DNA of 36,992 bases from Fodinibacter sp038258215 (GTDB taxonomy: Bacteria; Actinomycetota; Actinomycetes; Actinomycetales; Dermatophilaceae): contig JBBSQC010000036.1 of assembly GCA_038258215.1 (NCBI GenBank), forward strand, positions 1-36,992, read 5' to 3'. Shown here piece by piece: positions 15,422 to 23,169 of the stretch. How positions within the stretch are numbered: the first letter of the stretch is position 1; every line of letters starts with the position of its first letter. The notes under the pieces were generated by a model that saw only the letters and a program-made list of their open reading frames with translations, did not search any database and was not told where the DNA came from. The position numbers and the translations under genes are program-made.

Positions 15422-15457
15422 TCGTCAATGTGCAACTGTTATGTTGCACATTGACGA
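15422..15457. promoter_or_regulatory. 36-bp perfect palindrome, probable operator of the SRPBCC-ArsR operon
   Basis: Two 15-base arms (TCGTCAATGTGCAAC and its exact reverse complement) flank the six bases TGTTAT. It starts 32 bases after the sheath-tube stop and ends 20 before the SRPBCC start. It is A/T-rich, has no U-tract and heads an operon with its own ArsR repressor, so an operator is more likely than a terminator. The central TGTTAT may be the -10 hexamer. Confidence 0.7.
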
Positions 15458-15476
15458 ACCGAGGAGACGCGCCACC

Positions 15477-15923
15477 ATGGACAGAATCATCGAGAAGGAC
15501 ATTCAGATCAGCGCGACGCCACAGCGCGTCTGGGACCTCGTGAGCGAGCCCGGGTGGTGGATCAACGACGGCACCTACACCGAGCACCTCATCGAGCGGC
15601 GCGACGGCATCACGCACGTCACGGACCCCACGCACGGCGTCTTCCCCCTGGTCGTCGTCGAGGAGCGCGAGCCGCACTACATCGCCTTCCGATGGCTGGC
15701 CCGCACCGCTGAGCCGGTGCCCGACGGCCCCGGGACGCTCACGGAGTTCTGGATCGAGGCCCGTGAGGGCGGGGTGCTGCTGCGAGTCCGGGAAAGCGGT
15801 TTCGAGTCGCTCGGCGAGGACGAGGCAGCGCTGGCCAAGACCGTCGCGGACAACACCTCGGGATGGGAGAAGGAGCTCGGGGTGGCCCGAGCCCACGCCG
15901 AGAGCGTTCGCGCCATCGGGTGA
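15477..15923 (+). CDS. SRPBCC-family (AHSA1-like) protein
   Basis: A 148-residue START/Bet v 1-like protein: MDRIIEKDIQISATPQRVWD, LVSEPGWWINDGTYTEHLIE, VVVEEREPHYIAFRWLARTA and the long C-terminal helix TVADNTSGWEKELGVARAHA. Family members carry a deep hydrophobic cavity; actinobacterial ones next to ArsR genes are mostly uncharacterised. GAGGAG nine bases before the ATG at 15477 fixes the start. The next gene, ArsR, starts inside its stop codon (GTGA), so they form a coupled pair. The long palindrome upstream is presumably bound by that ArsR. Confidence 0.9.
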   Translation: MDRIIEKDIQISATPQRVWDLVSEPGWWINDGTYTEHLIERRDGITHVTDPTHGVFPLVVVEEREPHYIAFRWLARTAEPVPDGPGTLTEFWIEAREGGVLLRVRESGFESLGEDEAALAKTVADNTSGWEKELGVARAHAESVRAIG

Positions 15924-16258
15924 ACGCCGTGACCACCGTGGACACCACCAGCAGTGTGGCCGTGTTCGCGGCGCTCGGGGACCCGACCCGGCTCGCGCTG
16001 CTTGCCACCCTCGGCACGGGTGGGGCAGCGACCGCCACCAGTCTGGCTTCGCCGCTGGCGGTGACGCGTCAGGCGGTGAGTCGCCACCTGCGAGTGCTGG
16101 GGGATGCCGGGCTGGTGCGCACGTCCCGGAGTGGCCGTGACGTGCTCTACGCCGTCGAACCGGACACGCTGCGCGAGTGGGGGGAGTGGCTCACGTCGAT
16201 GTCGGCGGCATGGGACCGCCGCCTGCTCGACGTCAAGACCCGCGCCGAGTCGGACTGA
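15920..16258 (+). CDS. ArsR-family winged-helix repressor
   Basis: A 112-residue ArsR protein: VAVFAALGDPTRLALLATLG, SLASPLAVTRQAVSRHLRVL (recognition helix), LGDAGLVRTSRSGRDVLYAV (wing) and a C-terminal dimerisation helix EWGEWLTSMSAAWDRRL. It lacks cysteine ligands, so it senses something other than heavy metals. The GTG at 15920 overlaps the SRPBCC stop by four bases; a GTG at 15929 is an alternative. The pair is probably autoregulated through the 15422-15457 palindrome. 16259-16439 downstream holds short GGATGCC direct repeats and no gene. Confidence 0.9.
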   Translation: MNAVTTVDTTSSVAVFAALGDPTRLALLATLGTGGAATATSLASPLAVTRQAVSRHLRVLGDAGLVRTSRSGRDVLYAVEPDTLREWGEWLTSMSAAWDRRLLDVKTRAESD

Positions 16259-16439
16259 GCCGGCAGCAGGACTGCCGGGCGGGCGGCATCCGCTCGTCAC
16301 CGGCATCCACGCGTCGCCTGACCAGCCGGATGCCGGATGCCGGATCTCGGATACCAGACGTCACTGGGCGTTCCCCCCTTCAGTCGGCGTCGGGTCAGCG
16401 GGACAGTGGTGGGGACGACGACACGAAGGAGACCCACCC

Positions 16440-18095
16440 ATGGACGGCGCCCGCCCCGTCCGCGCCCCGCGCGGCACGACCCTCACCGCTCGCCAGTGGT
16501 CCACCGAGGCCCCGCTGCGGATGTTGATGAACAACCTCGACCCCGAGGTGGCCGAGCGCCCGGACGACCTCGTGGTCTACGGCGGCACCGGCCGGGCGGC
16601 CCGCGACTGGCGCTCCTTCGACGCGATGGTGCGCACCCTGACCAACCTCAAGGCCGACGAGACGATGCTCGTGCAGTCCGGGCGGCCGGTCGGCGTCATG
16701 CAGACCCACGAGTGGGCGCCGCGCGTGCTGATCGCCAACTCGAACCTCGTGGGCGACTGGGCCACCTGGCCGGAGTTCCGGCGCCTGGAACAGCTCGGAC
16801 TGACGATGTACGGGCAGATGACCGCCGGGTCGTGGATCTACATCGGCACCCAGGGCATCGTCCAGGGCACCTACGAGACGTTCGCCGCAGTGGCCGAGAA
16901 GCGCTTCGGCGGTACCCTCGCCGGCACCCTCACCCTCACCGGCGGCTGCGGCGGCATGGGTGGTGCCCAACCGCTGGCCGTGACGATGAACGACGGCGTG
17001 TGCCTCATCGTCGACGCCGACCCCGCACGGCTACACCGCCGGATGGAGCACCGCTACCTCGACGAGGTCGCCGGGTCGCTCGACGAGGCCGTCGAGATCG
17101 CGCTGCGGGCCAAGGCCGAGCGGCGCGCCTGGTCGGTCGGGGTCGCCGGGAATGCCGCAGAGGTCTTTCCCGAGCTGCTCCGCCGCGGCGTCCCGATCGA
17201 CATCGTCACCGACCAGACCTCGGCCCACGACCCCCTCTCCTACCTCCCCGAGGGCATCGGGCTGGACGAGTGGCAGGAGTATGCCGCCAAGAAGCCCGAG
17301 GAGTTCACCGACCGCGCCCGCGAGTCGATGGCGCGCCAGGTGCAGGCGATGGTCGAGTTCCAGGACGGCGGCGCAGAGGTCTTCGACTACGGCAACTCGA
17401 TCCGCGACGAGGCCCGGCAGGGCGGCTACGACCGGGCGTTCGAGTTCCCGGGCTTCGTGCCGGCCTACATCCGCCCGTTGTTCTGCGAGGGCAAGGGCCC
17501 GTTCCGCTGGGCGGCGCTCTCGGGGGACCCCAAGGACATCGCGGCCACCGACAAGGCGGTGCTCGACCTCTTCCCCGACAACGACCGCCTCCAGAAGTGG
17601 ATGCGCGGCGCCGCGGACAAGATCGCCTTCCAGGGGCTGCCCGCACGGATCTGCTGGCTCGGCTACGGCGAGCGCGACAAGGCCGGGCTGGCCATCAACG
17701 ACCTCGTGGCCTCGGGTGAGGTGAGCGCCCCGATCGTCATCGGCCGAGACCACCTGGACTGCGGGTCGGTGGCCTCGCCCTACCGCGAGACGGAGTCGAT
17801 GGCCGACGGCTCGGACGCCATCGCCGACTGGCCCCTGCTCAACGCACTGGTCAACACCTCCTCCGGTGCGAGCTGGGTCTCGATCCACCACGGCGGCGGG
17901 GTGGGCATCGGACGGTCGCTGCACGCGGGGCAGGTCTCGCTCGCCGACGGCACCCCTCTGGCCGCGCAGAAGCTGGCCCGAGTGCTGACCAACGACCCGG
18001 GCATGGGCGTCATCCGGCACTGCGACGCGGGATACGACCATGCCGACGAGGTGGCCGCCGACCTCGGGGTCCGCGTGCCGATGCGCGAGGGCTGA
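16440..18095 (+). CDS. hutU: Urocanate hydratase
   Basis: Full-length urocanase, 551 residues, the second step of histidine degradation (urocanate + water to imidazolonepropionate), cytoplasmic, with tightly bound NAD+. Family sequence is continuous: DDLVVYGGTGRAARDWRSFD, LVQSGRPVGVMQTHEWAPRV, TAGSWIYIGTQGIVQGTYET, the glycine-rich LTGGCGGMGGAQPLAVTMN for NAD, DQTSAHDPLSYLPEG, and PLFCEGKGPFRWAALSGDPK with the active-site cysteine, then SSGASWVSIHHGGGVGIGRS. AAGGAG ten bases upstream supports the ATG. It is followed by a hairpin repeat and then the convergent YbaK gene, which separate it from the rest of the pathway at 18823-22594. No histidine ammonia-lyase is adjacent. Confidence 0.98.
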   Translation: MDGARPVRAPRGTTLTARQWSTEAPLRMLMNNLDPEVAERPDDLVVYGGTGRAARDWRSFDAMVRTLTNLKADETMLVQSGRPVGVMQTHEWAPRVLIANSNLVGDWATWPEFRRLEQLGLTMYGQMTAGSWIYIGTQGIVQGTYETFAAVAEKRFGGTLAGTLTLTGGCGGMGGAQPLAVTMNDGVCLIVDADPARLHRRMEHRYLDEVAGSLDEAVEIALRAKAERRAWSVGVAGNAAEVFPELLRRGVPIDIVTDQTSAHDPLSYLPEGIGLDEWQEYAAKKPEEFTDRARESMARQVQAMVEFQDGGAEVFDYGNSIRDEARQGGYDRAFEFPGFVPAYIRPLFCEGKGPFRWAALSGDPKDIAATDKAVLDLFPDNDRLQKWMRGAADKIAFQGLPARICWLGYGERDKAGLAINDLVASGEVSAPIVIGRDHLDCGSVASPYRETESMADGSDAIADWPLLNALVNTSSGASWVSIHHGGGVGIGRSLHAGQVSLADGTPLAAQKLARVLTNDPGMGVIRHCDAGYDHADEVAADLGVRVPMREG

Positions 18096-18107
18096 CCCCC
18101 CAACCCC

Positions 18108-18180
18108 CGACTTATTGCGCTCCGCCCACCCCGAGGCGCCGAAAATCGGGCATCGGACGTGGGTGGAGCGCAATAAGTCG
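18108..18180. repeat. Intergenic hairpin element, copy A (family with 26774-26852)
   Basis: Arms of 22 bases (18108-18129 and 18159-18180), starting CGACTTATTGCGCTCC, enclose a 29-base loop. The only mismatch (G18124 opposite T18164) is a G-U wobble in + strand RNA. It lies 13 bases after hutU and before the convergent YbaK gene, where it could also stop transcription, but there is no U-tract. The copy at 26774 has the same outer 15 arm bases GACTTATTGCGCTCC. Confidence 0.85.
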
Positions 18181-18245
18181 AGAGGGGTGGCCCGGGCCGG
18201 GCCGGTCGGGGGGTGGTGGGTCGGGGGGTGGATGGGGTTGGACGC

Positions 18246-18725
18246 TCAGGTGGGGCTCGTGGCGTCGGTGATGTCGGCGACCGTGGCTCCGAGGGCGGCG
18301 AGGGCGGCGTCGGCGTCCACGGTCATGCCGACGCCGTGGGCACCCGCACCGAGGGAGACCCGTCGCCCGGTCACCGATCTGTCGGAGACCACCGGCCAGG
18401 GCGTGCTCGACCCGAACGGCGTGATCGTCCCGCGCTCGTAGCCGGTCGCGGCCAGTGCGGTCGCTGCGTCGGGCATCGAGAGCCGGTTGACCCCGAGGTG
18501 GGCACGCAGCTTCGGCCAGGAGATCTCCCGGTCGCCCGGCACCAGCACGAAGAGGTAGTCGCCCTCGCCGCGGCGCACCACGAGCGTCTTGACGATGTCG
18601 CGCGGCTCGACGCCTCGGGCGGCGGCCGCCTCCCGCAGCGAGCGCACCGCGCCGTGTCGGGTCACCACCGGGTCCAGCCCGTATGCCGCTGCCGCTGCCA
18701 CCGCGCGCTGCTCGCCCTCACTCAT
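18246..18725 (-). CDS. YbaK/EbsC-family aminoacyl-tRNA deacylase-like protein
   Basis: A 159-residue YbaK/ProX-type protein: SLREAAAARGVEPRDIVKTL with the conserved lysine, VVRRGEGDYLFVLVPGDREI, LRAHLGVNRLSMPDAATALA, and the GTITPFGSSTPWPVVSDRSV loop (family: G.v.Pfg...pv..D). Relatives hydrolyse mischarged tRNA (Cys-tRNAPro, Ala-tRNAPro); the subgroup here is not identified, so trans-editing is an inference. The ATG at 18725 has no clear ribosome binding site. It lies on the opposite strand between hutU and the rest of the hut genes and is probably independent of them. Confidence 0.85.
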   Translation of the reverse strand: MSEGEQRAVAAAAAYGLDPVVTRHGAVRSLREAAAARGVEPRDIVKTLVVRRGEGDYLFVLVPGDREISWPKLRAHLGVNRLSMPDAATALAATGYERGTITPFGSSTPWPVVSDRSVTGRRVSLGAGAHGVGMTVDADAALAALGATVADITDATSPT

Positions 18726-18822
18726 GGAGGTCAGGCTACGACCCCGCGATTCGTCTGGCACCCGAGACAATCCGAGGTGTCCTTCGGCCCCGCGCGAAGT
18801 CGCCAGGTGGTGACATGGACCC

Positions 18823-20064
18823 ATGTCCACGATGCCGCGCGAGGGATCACCCGCTACGGGCTTCCGGAGGATGTGGCACGACCTCGACTCCATCGGCCGA
18901 AGCGCGGACACCGGCGGCTACGAGCGTTTCGCCTGGACGCGCACCGACCATGACCTGCGCGAGTGGTTCAGCGGCGAGTGCGCCGACCGCGGCCTGGATA
19001 TCACCACCGATCTCATGGGGAACCAGTGGGCCTGGTGGGGTGACCCCGATGCCGCCGTGCGCGCGGGGGACCCGGGCGTCGTCGTCGGCTCCCACCTGGA
19101 CTCGGTCCCGAACGGTGGGGCATTCGACGGGCCGCTTGGTGTGGTGGGTGCGCTGGCAGCCGTCGATGCTATGCGCGACAGCGGTTTTCGGCCATCAAGG
19201 CCGGTGGGCGTCGTCAACTTCGTCGACGAGGAGGGTGCCCGATTCGGGGTGGCCTGTACAGGGAGTCGGGTGCTCACCGGCGCCATGGGCGCTGACCGCG
19301 CAAGGGGCCTGAAGGACGTCGACGGCGTCACGATGGCGGATGCTCTGCGCAGGTCGGGCCGCAACCCTGACCTGATCGGCCGCGACGACGAGACCCTGGC
19401 GCGCATCGGGGCCTTCGTCGAGCTCCACGTGGAGCAGGGCCGGGCGCTGGTCGACCTCGGACACGCGGTCGGGGTCGGCAGCGACATCTGGCCGCACGGG
19501 CGGTGGCGCATCGACGTGCCCGGCGAGGCCAACCACGCCGGCACGACCGCGCTGGCCGATCGCGAGGACGCGATGCTGGGGCTGGCCGCCACGATCATCG
19601 CCGCTCGCCGCTCGGCCGAGGCCCAGGGCTGCGTCGCGACCATCGGCAAGGTCCATATCGCCCCGGGCGGTGTCAACGCCATCGCGAGCTGCGCGACGGG
19701 CTGGCTCGACGCGCGTGGCGCCGACGCCGACGCCGTGCTGCGGGTGGTGCGCGACGTCAGCTCCGTCGCCGACGACTTCGACGCCCTCGTCACCCAGGAG
19801 TCCTGGACCCCCACCACCGACTTCGACCCGGTCCTCGTCCGCCGCCTCTCCACGGTGTTGGGCGGTGCGCCGGTGCTGGGCACGGGTGCCGGGCACGACG
19901 CCGGCATCCTAGCCAATGACGGCATCCGCACGGCAATGCTGTTCGTGCGCAACCCGACCGGCGTCTCGCACTCTCCCGACGAGTGGGCCTCCGCTGATGA
20001 CTGCCTGGCCGGCATCTCGGCCTTGGCCGCCGCCGTCACCGACCTCGCAGGAGACCGGGAGTGA
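18823..20064 (+). CDS. M20-family amidohydrolase (allantoate amidohydrolase/N-carbamoyl-amino-acid hydrolase type) in the hut operon
   Basis: A 413-residue binuclear zinc hydrolase of the M20 carbamoylase group. Metal ligands are in place: VVGSHLDSVPNGGAFDGPLG (His, bridging Asp), VNFVDEEGARFGVACTGSR (Glu pair), FVELHVEQGRALVDLG (His), GTGAGHDAGILANDG (His). The dimerisation/lid domain is near residues 210-320. By name the family cleaves allantoate or N-carbamoyl amino acids, but its stop overlaps the start of hutF (GTGA), which makes N-formylglutamate; hydrolysis of N-formyl-L-glutamate in place of HutG is the likely role here (inference). The ATG at 18823 has AGGTGG some 13 bases upstream, longer than ideal. 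Confidence 0.9.
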   Translation: MSTMPREGSPATGFRRMWHDLDSIGRSADTGGYERFAWTRTDHDLREWFSGECADRGLDITTDLMGNQWAWWGDPDAAVRAGDPGVVVGSHLDSVPNGGAFDGPLGVVGALAAVDAMRDSGFRPSRPVGVVNFVDEEGARFGVACTGSRVLTGAMGADRARGLKDVDGVTMADALRRSGRNPDLIGRDDETLARIGAFVELHVEQGRALVDLGHAVGVGSDIWPHGRWRIDVPGEANHAGTTALADREDAMLGLAATIIAARRSAEAQGCVATIGKVHIAPGGVNAIASCATGWLDARGADADAVLRVVRDVSSVADDFDALVTQESWTPTTDFDPVLVRRLSTVLGGAPVLGTGAGHDAGILANDGIRTAMLFVRNPTGVSHSPDEWASADDCLAGISALAAAVTDLAGDRE

Positions 20065-21386
20065 CGGCATTCTGGTGCGAGCACGCCGTGCTCCCCGATG
20101 GTCACCGGCGCTCGGTGCGGGTCGTCACGAGTGGGGGGCGCATCCGGAACATCCTCCCCTCGACCCCTGCCGAGCCGGGTGACATCGTGCTGCGGGGGGT
20201 GGTCCTCCCGGGCTTCGCGAACGGTCACAGCCACGCCTTCCACCGGGCACTGCGGGGTCGCACCCACGACGACGGCGGGAACTTCTGGACGTGGCGCACG
20301 GCGATGTATGCCGTCACCCACCGGCTCGACCCGCACACCCTGCATGCCCTCGCCAGAGCGGTGTTCGCGGAGATGCTGCTGGCCGGATACACCGCGGTGG
20401 GTGAGTTCCACTACGTCCACCACGCGGCCGGTGGTCGACGGCACGACGACCCCAACGTCATGGGGCGTGCCCTGGTCAGCGCGGCTCGGGAGGCCGGCAT
20501 CCGGCTGACCCTGCTGGACACGGCCTACCTCGCGGGGGGGTTGACCGCCAGCGGCCACGTGCCGCTCGACGAGGTGCAAGAACGGTTCTCCGACGGCAGC
20601 GCGTCGGCGTGGTGCGATCGGGTCAGTGAGCTGTCCGGCGATGACACGACGCGGATCGGTGCCGCCGTGCACTCGGTGCGCGCCGTGCCGCGCGGGGACC
20701 TCGCCGCCGTCGGTGAGTTCGCCGCCAGCCGTGGGATGCCGCTCCACGTGCACCTCTCGGAGCAGCCGGGGGAGAACCTCGCCTGTGAGGGCTTCTACGG
20801 TTGCTCGCCCACGGAGCTGCTGGCCACCGAAGGTCTCCTCACGCCCTCGACCACGGCGGTTCATGCGACGCACCTGTCGGAGAAGGATATTCGGCTGCTC
20901 GGCGACGCCGGTGCGACGGCCTGCTTCTGCCCGACCACGGAGCGCGACCTCGCCGACGGCATCGGACCGGCCCGCAACCTGCACGACGCAGGGTCTCCGA
21001 TCAGCCTCGGCTCGGACCAGCACGCGGTCATCGACCCGTTCGAGGAGGTGCGCGGTGTCGAGATGCACGAGCGGCTCGAGACCCTCGAGCGGGGCCGGTT
21101 CAGCCCCCCGGAGCTGTTGGCCATGGGCAGTCTCTTCGGCTACCGGTCCCTGGGCTGGGACGACGGTGGGCTCATCGCCACCGGGCATCTGGCCGACCTC
21201 GTCGCGGTCCGCATGGACAGCCCGCGCACCGCCGGCACGGGCGTGGGCGGGATCCTGTATGCCGCGACGGCGGCCGACGTGGTGGACGTCGTGGTCGGTG
21301 GTCAGCACGTCGTGCAGGGCGGACGACACCGCCTGGGAGACGTCGGGCTGCTCCTGAGGGATGCGATCGAGAGGGTTCGCGGATGA
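20061..21386 (+). CDS. hutF: Formimidoylglutamate deiminase
   Basis: A 441-residue amidohydrolase-superfamily enzyme converting N-formimino-L-glutamate to N-formyl-L-glutamate and ammonia in the five-step histidine pathway. Diagnostic sites: GFANGHSHAFHRALRGRTHD (HxH zinc ligands), FWTWRTAMYAVTHRL, VGEFHYVHH, LHVHLSEQPGENLACEGFYG (zinc His and substrate site), ATHLSEKDI, GSDQHAVIDPFEEVR (metal Asp). All are as expected for HutF and not HutI or cytosine deaminase. The GTG start overlaps the upstream stop and the hutI ATG overlaps the hutF stop (ATGA), so the three genes are translationally coupled. Confidence 0.95.
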   Translation: MTAFWCEHAVLPDGHRRSVRVVTSGGRIRNILPSTPAEPGDIVLRGVVLPGFANGHSHAFHRALRGRTHDDGGNFWTWRTAMYAVTHRLDPHTLHALARAVFAEMLLAGYTAVGEFHYVHHAAGGRRHDDPNVMGRALVSAAREAGIRLTLLDTAYLAGGLTASGHVPLDEVQERFSDGSASAWCDRVSELSGDDTTRIGAAVHSVRAVPRGDLAAVGEFAASRGMPLHVHLSEQPGENLACEGFYGCSPTELLATEGLLTPSTTAVHATHLSEKDIRLLGDAGATACFCPTTERDLADGIGPARNLHDAGSPISLGSDQHAVIDPFEEVRGVEMHERLETLERGRFSPPELLAMGSLFGYRSLGWDDGGLIATGHLADLVAVRMDSPRTAGTGVGGILYAATAADVVDVVVGGQHVVQGGRHRLGDVGLLLRDAIERVRG

Positions 21387-22594
21387 GCGGCGCGACGGTG
21401 GTGACCGGCATCGGCTCCCTGGTGACCTGCGCCGGGCCGGCCGGTGACGTCCCGACCTCGGCGCTCACGGACGGCTCGGCCGGCGATCGGCTGGGCATCG
21501 TGCCGGATGCCGCGGTCGTCGTGCAGGACGGCCACGTGGTCTGGGTCGGCCCTCAGGGGCGGGCGCCGTCCGTCGACCGCAGCGTCGACGTCGGGGGCCG
21601 AGCCGTCGTGCCGGGGTTCGTCGACTCCCACAGCCACCTCGTCTACGCGGGCGACCGCTCGGCCGAGTTCACCGCCCGGATGGCCGGTGAGCCCTACGAC
21701 GGCGGCGGCATCGGTGTGTCGGTCGCGGCCACGAGGGCGGCCGCCGACGACGAGCTGCGCGCTCTCCTGCGCGCCCGGGTCGCCGAGATGCGCGCGCTGG
21801 GCACGACGACCGTCGAGGTCAAGAGCGGCTACGGGCTGAGCGTCGAGCAGGAGGAACGCTCACTGCGTCTGGCTCGCGAGGTCACCGACGAGACGACCTT
21901 CCTCGGCGCCCACGTCGTGCCGCCGGACGCCCGGGGCGACCGCGCGGCCTACCTCGACCTCGTCTGCGGGCCGATGCTCGCGGCCTGTGCGCCGCACGCT
22001 CGCTGGGTCGACGTCTTCTGCGAGCCGTCGTCGCCCCACGCCTTCACCGGCGAGGAGTCGCGACGGGTGCTGACCGCCGGGAGGGACGCCGGGCTGGGGC
22101 TGCGGGTGCACGGCAACCAGCTCGGCCCAGGCCCCGGCGTGGCCCTGGCGGTGGAGCTGGGGGCCGCCAGCGTCGACCACTGCACATTCCTCAGCGTGGC
22201 CGATGTCGACGACCTCGTCGGTGTGGCTGGGACCACGGTGGCGACCTTGCTTCCGGGAGTGGAGTTCTCGACCCGCTCGCCCTACCCGGACGCGCGGCGG
22301 CTCATCGACTCCGGTGTCGACGTGGCGCTGGCCAGCGACTGCAACCCCGGCACGTGCAATACCGCGTCGATGCCGTTCGTCGTCGCCCTCGCAGTGCGCG
22401 AGATGCGGATGACCGCCGCGGAGGCCCTGCTCGCCGTGACGGTGGGTGGGGCCCGCGCCCTGCGGCGCGAGGACGTCGGCCGGATCGCGGTGGGGTCACG
22501 CGCCGACCTGACGGTGCTCGACGCGCCGGGCCACGAACACCTCGCCTACCGGCCGGGGATGCCGATCGCCCGGGCCCTCGACCTGCCTCGATGA
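21383..22594 (+). CDS. hutI: Imidazolonepropionase
   Basis: A 403-residue metal-dependent hydrolase opening imidazolonepropionate to N-formiminoglutamate, between HutU and HutF in the pathway. Seen: VVPGFVDSHSHLVYAGDRSA (HxH ligands), EVKSGYGLSVEQEERSLRLA, FLGAHVVPPDARGDRAAYLD, LRVHGNQLGPGPGVALAVEL (zinc His), SVDHCTFLS and ASDCNPGTCNTASMPFVVAL (metal Asp). The ATG at 21383 overlaps the hutF stop. An open frame continues upstream inside hutF but carries no conserved sequence. Gene end is 14 bases from the convergent DUF4235 gene. Confidence 0.96.
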   Translation: MSGATVVTGIGSLVTCAGPAGDVPTSALTDGSAGDRLGIVPDAAVVVQDGHVVWVGPQGRAPSVDRSVDVGGRAVVPGFVDSHSHLVYAGDRSAEFTARMAGEPYDGGGIGVSVAATRAAADDELRALLRARVAEMRALGTTTVEVKSGYGLSVEQEERSLRLAREVTDETTFLGAHVVPPDARGDRAAYLDLVCGPMLAACAPHARWVDVFCEPSSPHAFTGEESRRVLTAGRDAGLGLRVHGNQLGPGPGVALAVELGAASVDHCTFLSVADVDDLVGVAGTTVATLLPGVEFSTRSPYPDARRLIDSGVDVALASDCNPGTCNTASMPFVVALAVREMRMTAAEALLAVTVGGARALRREDVGRIAVGSRADLTVLDAPGHEHLAYRPGMPIARALDLPR

Positions 22595-22607
22595 GCTGGG
22601 TAGCGGC

Positions 22608-22883
22608 TCAGGCCACCGGCTCTTCCATCTCGGCGGGCAGGTGCCCGGCGGACTTCGCGTAGTACTCGGCCGCCTTGCGCGTCGTCAGGGTGCGGGCCGC
22701 ACCGACCGCCAGGCCGGTGATCGCGGCATACGAGAGGGCCTTGAGGAGGGGGGCCTCCGGGCTCTCGGGGTTGATGTTGTCCTGACCCGCCTTGGCCCAG
22801 ATGATGTCGACGAGCTTGGTCGCGAGGATGCCGGCCAGGATGGCACCCCCGGTGCCCATGATCTTCCATGCAGCGCTGCCCAT
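22608..22883 (-). CDS. DUF4235-family small membrane protein
   Basis: A 91-residue protein: MGSAAWKIMGTGGAILAGIL, ATKLVDIIWAKAGQDNINPE, SPEAPLLKALSYAAITGLAV and GAARTLTTRKAAEYYAKSAG. It has two hydrophobic helices (residues 8-28 and 48-64) around a conserved polar stretch, the pattern of the actinobacterial DUF4235 family, whose function is unknown. GGAGG seven bases before the ATG supports the start. It is divergent from the riboswitch-controlled thiamine transporter; a palindrome at 22945-22964 lies between. Confidence 0.88.
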   Translation of the reverse strand: MGSAAWKIMGTGGAILAGILATKLVDIIWAKAGQDNINPESPEAPLLKALSYAAITGLAVGAARTLTTRKAAEYYAKSAGHLPAEMEEPVA

Positions 22884-22944
22884 GACGTTCCTCCGAGAGC
22901 TCGTATTGCAGCCGGACGATGTGCCCGACGCGGTCTGTCGCCAC

Positions 22945-22964
22945 CATAACCCGAAGGGGTTATG
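22945..22964. promoter_or_regulatory. Inverted repeat overlapping divergent -10 elements
   Basis: CATAACCC-GAAG-GGGTTATG is a perfect 8-bp inverted repeat. Its right half runs into TATGCT (22961-22966), a plausible -10 for the TPP riboswitch RNA starting near 22973, and its left half gives TATGGT on the minus strand for the DUF4235 gene. No dedicated regulator is adjacent, so an operator role is only suggested. Confidence 0.4.
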
Positions 22965-22978
22965 CTCAAACCGTCCAA

Positions 22979-23068
22979 CGACAGGGGAGCGCCCCACAAG
23001 CGCTGAGAGTGCGGTCCGCCGCAGACCCTCGAACCTGATCCGGTTAGCACCGGTGTAGGGAGTCGGGA
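22979..23068 (+). ncRNA. TPP riboswitch (thi box)
   Basis: The conserved thi-box elements occur in order: CAGGGGAGC at the 5' side, GCGCTGAGAGTGCGG (the CUGAGA core that binds the pyrimidine), GACCCTCGAACCTGATCCGG (the ACCUGAUC core) and GGTTAGCACCGGTGTAGGG with AGTCGG closing P1. The aptamer is complete and sits about 100 bases upstream of ykoE, so thiamine pyrophosphate should turn the transporter off. Confidence 0.97.
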
Positions 23069-23074
23069 AATCTC

Positions 23075-23130
23075 AGGTGCGTTCCCGGCATACCCGCGGG
23101 TTCGACCCGTGCCGTGCCGGGGGTGCACCT
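23075..23130 (+). promoter_or_regulatory. Long hairpin, candidate expression platform of the TPP riboswitch
   Basis: Right after the aptamer, AGGTGC/GCACCT and CCCGGCA/TGCCGGG nest into one long stem with a further GGGT-TCGA-ACCC-like inner hairpin. It lies between the aptamer and the ykoE Shine-Dalgarno near 23157. It has no U-tract, so whether it ends transcription or acts on translation is unclear. Confidence 0.45.
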
Positions 23131-23169
23131 CTCCGAGGTCTCCGATCCGGAACCACGGGAGAAGTTCAG

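Noticed and set aside
15422..15457. The long palindrome as a Rho-independent terminator of the sheath-tube gene
   Set aside because: Arms are A/T-rich, no U-tract follows, and it heads an ArsR-containing operon; operator is the better reading.
16280..16360. Short GGATGCC direct repeats before hutU
   Set aside because: Only three imperfect 7-base units; too short to support a regulatory or mobile element.
18918..21329. An 803-codon minus-strand open frame opposite the hut operon
   Set aside because: No domain features; antisense to M20 and HutF proteins with intact metal sites.
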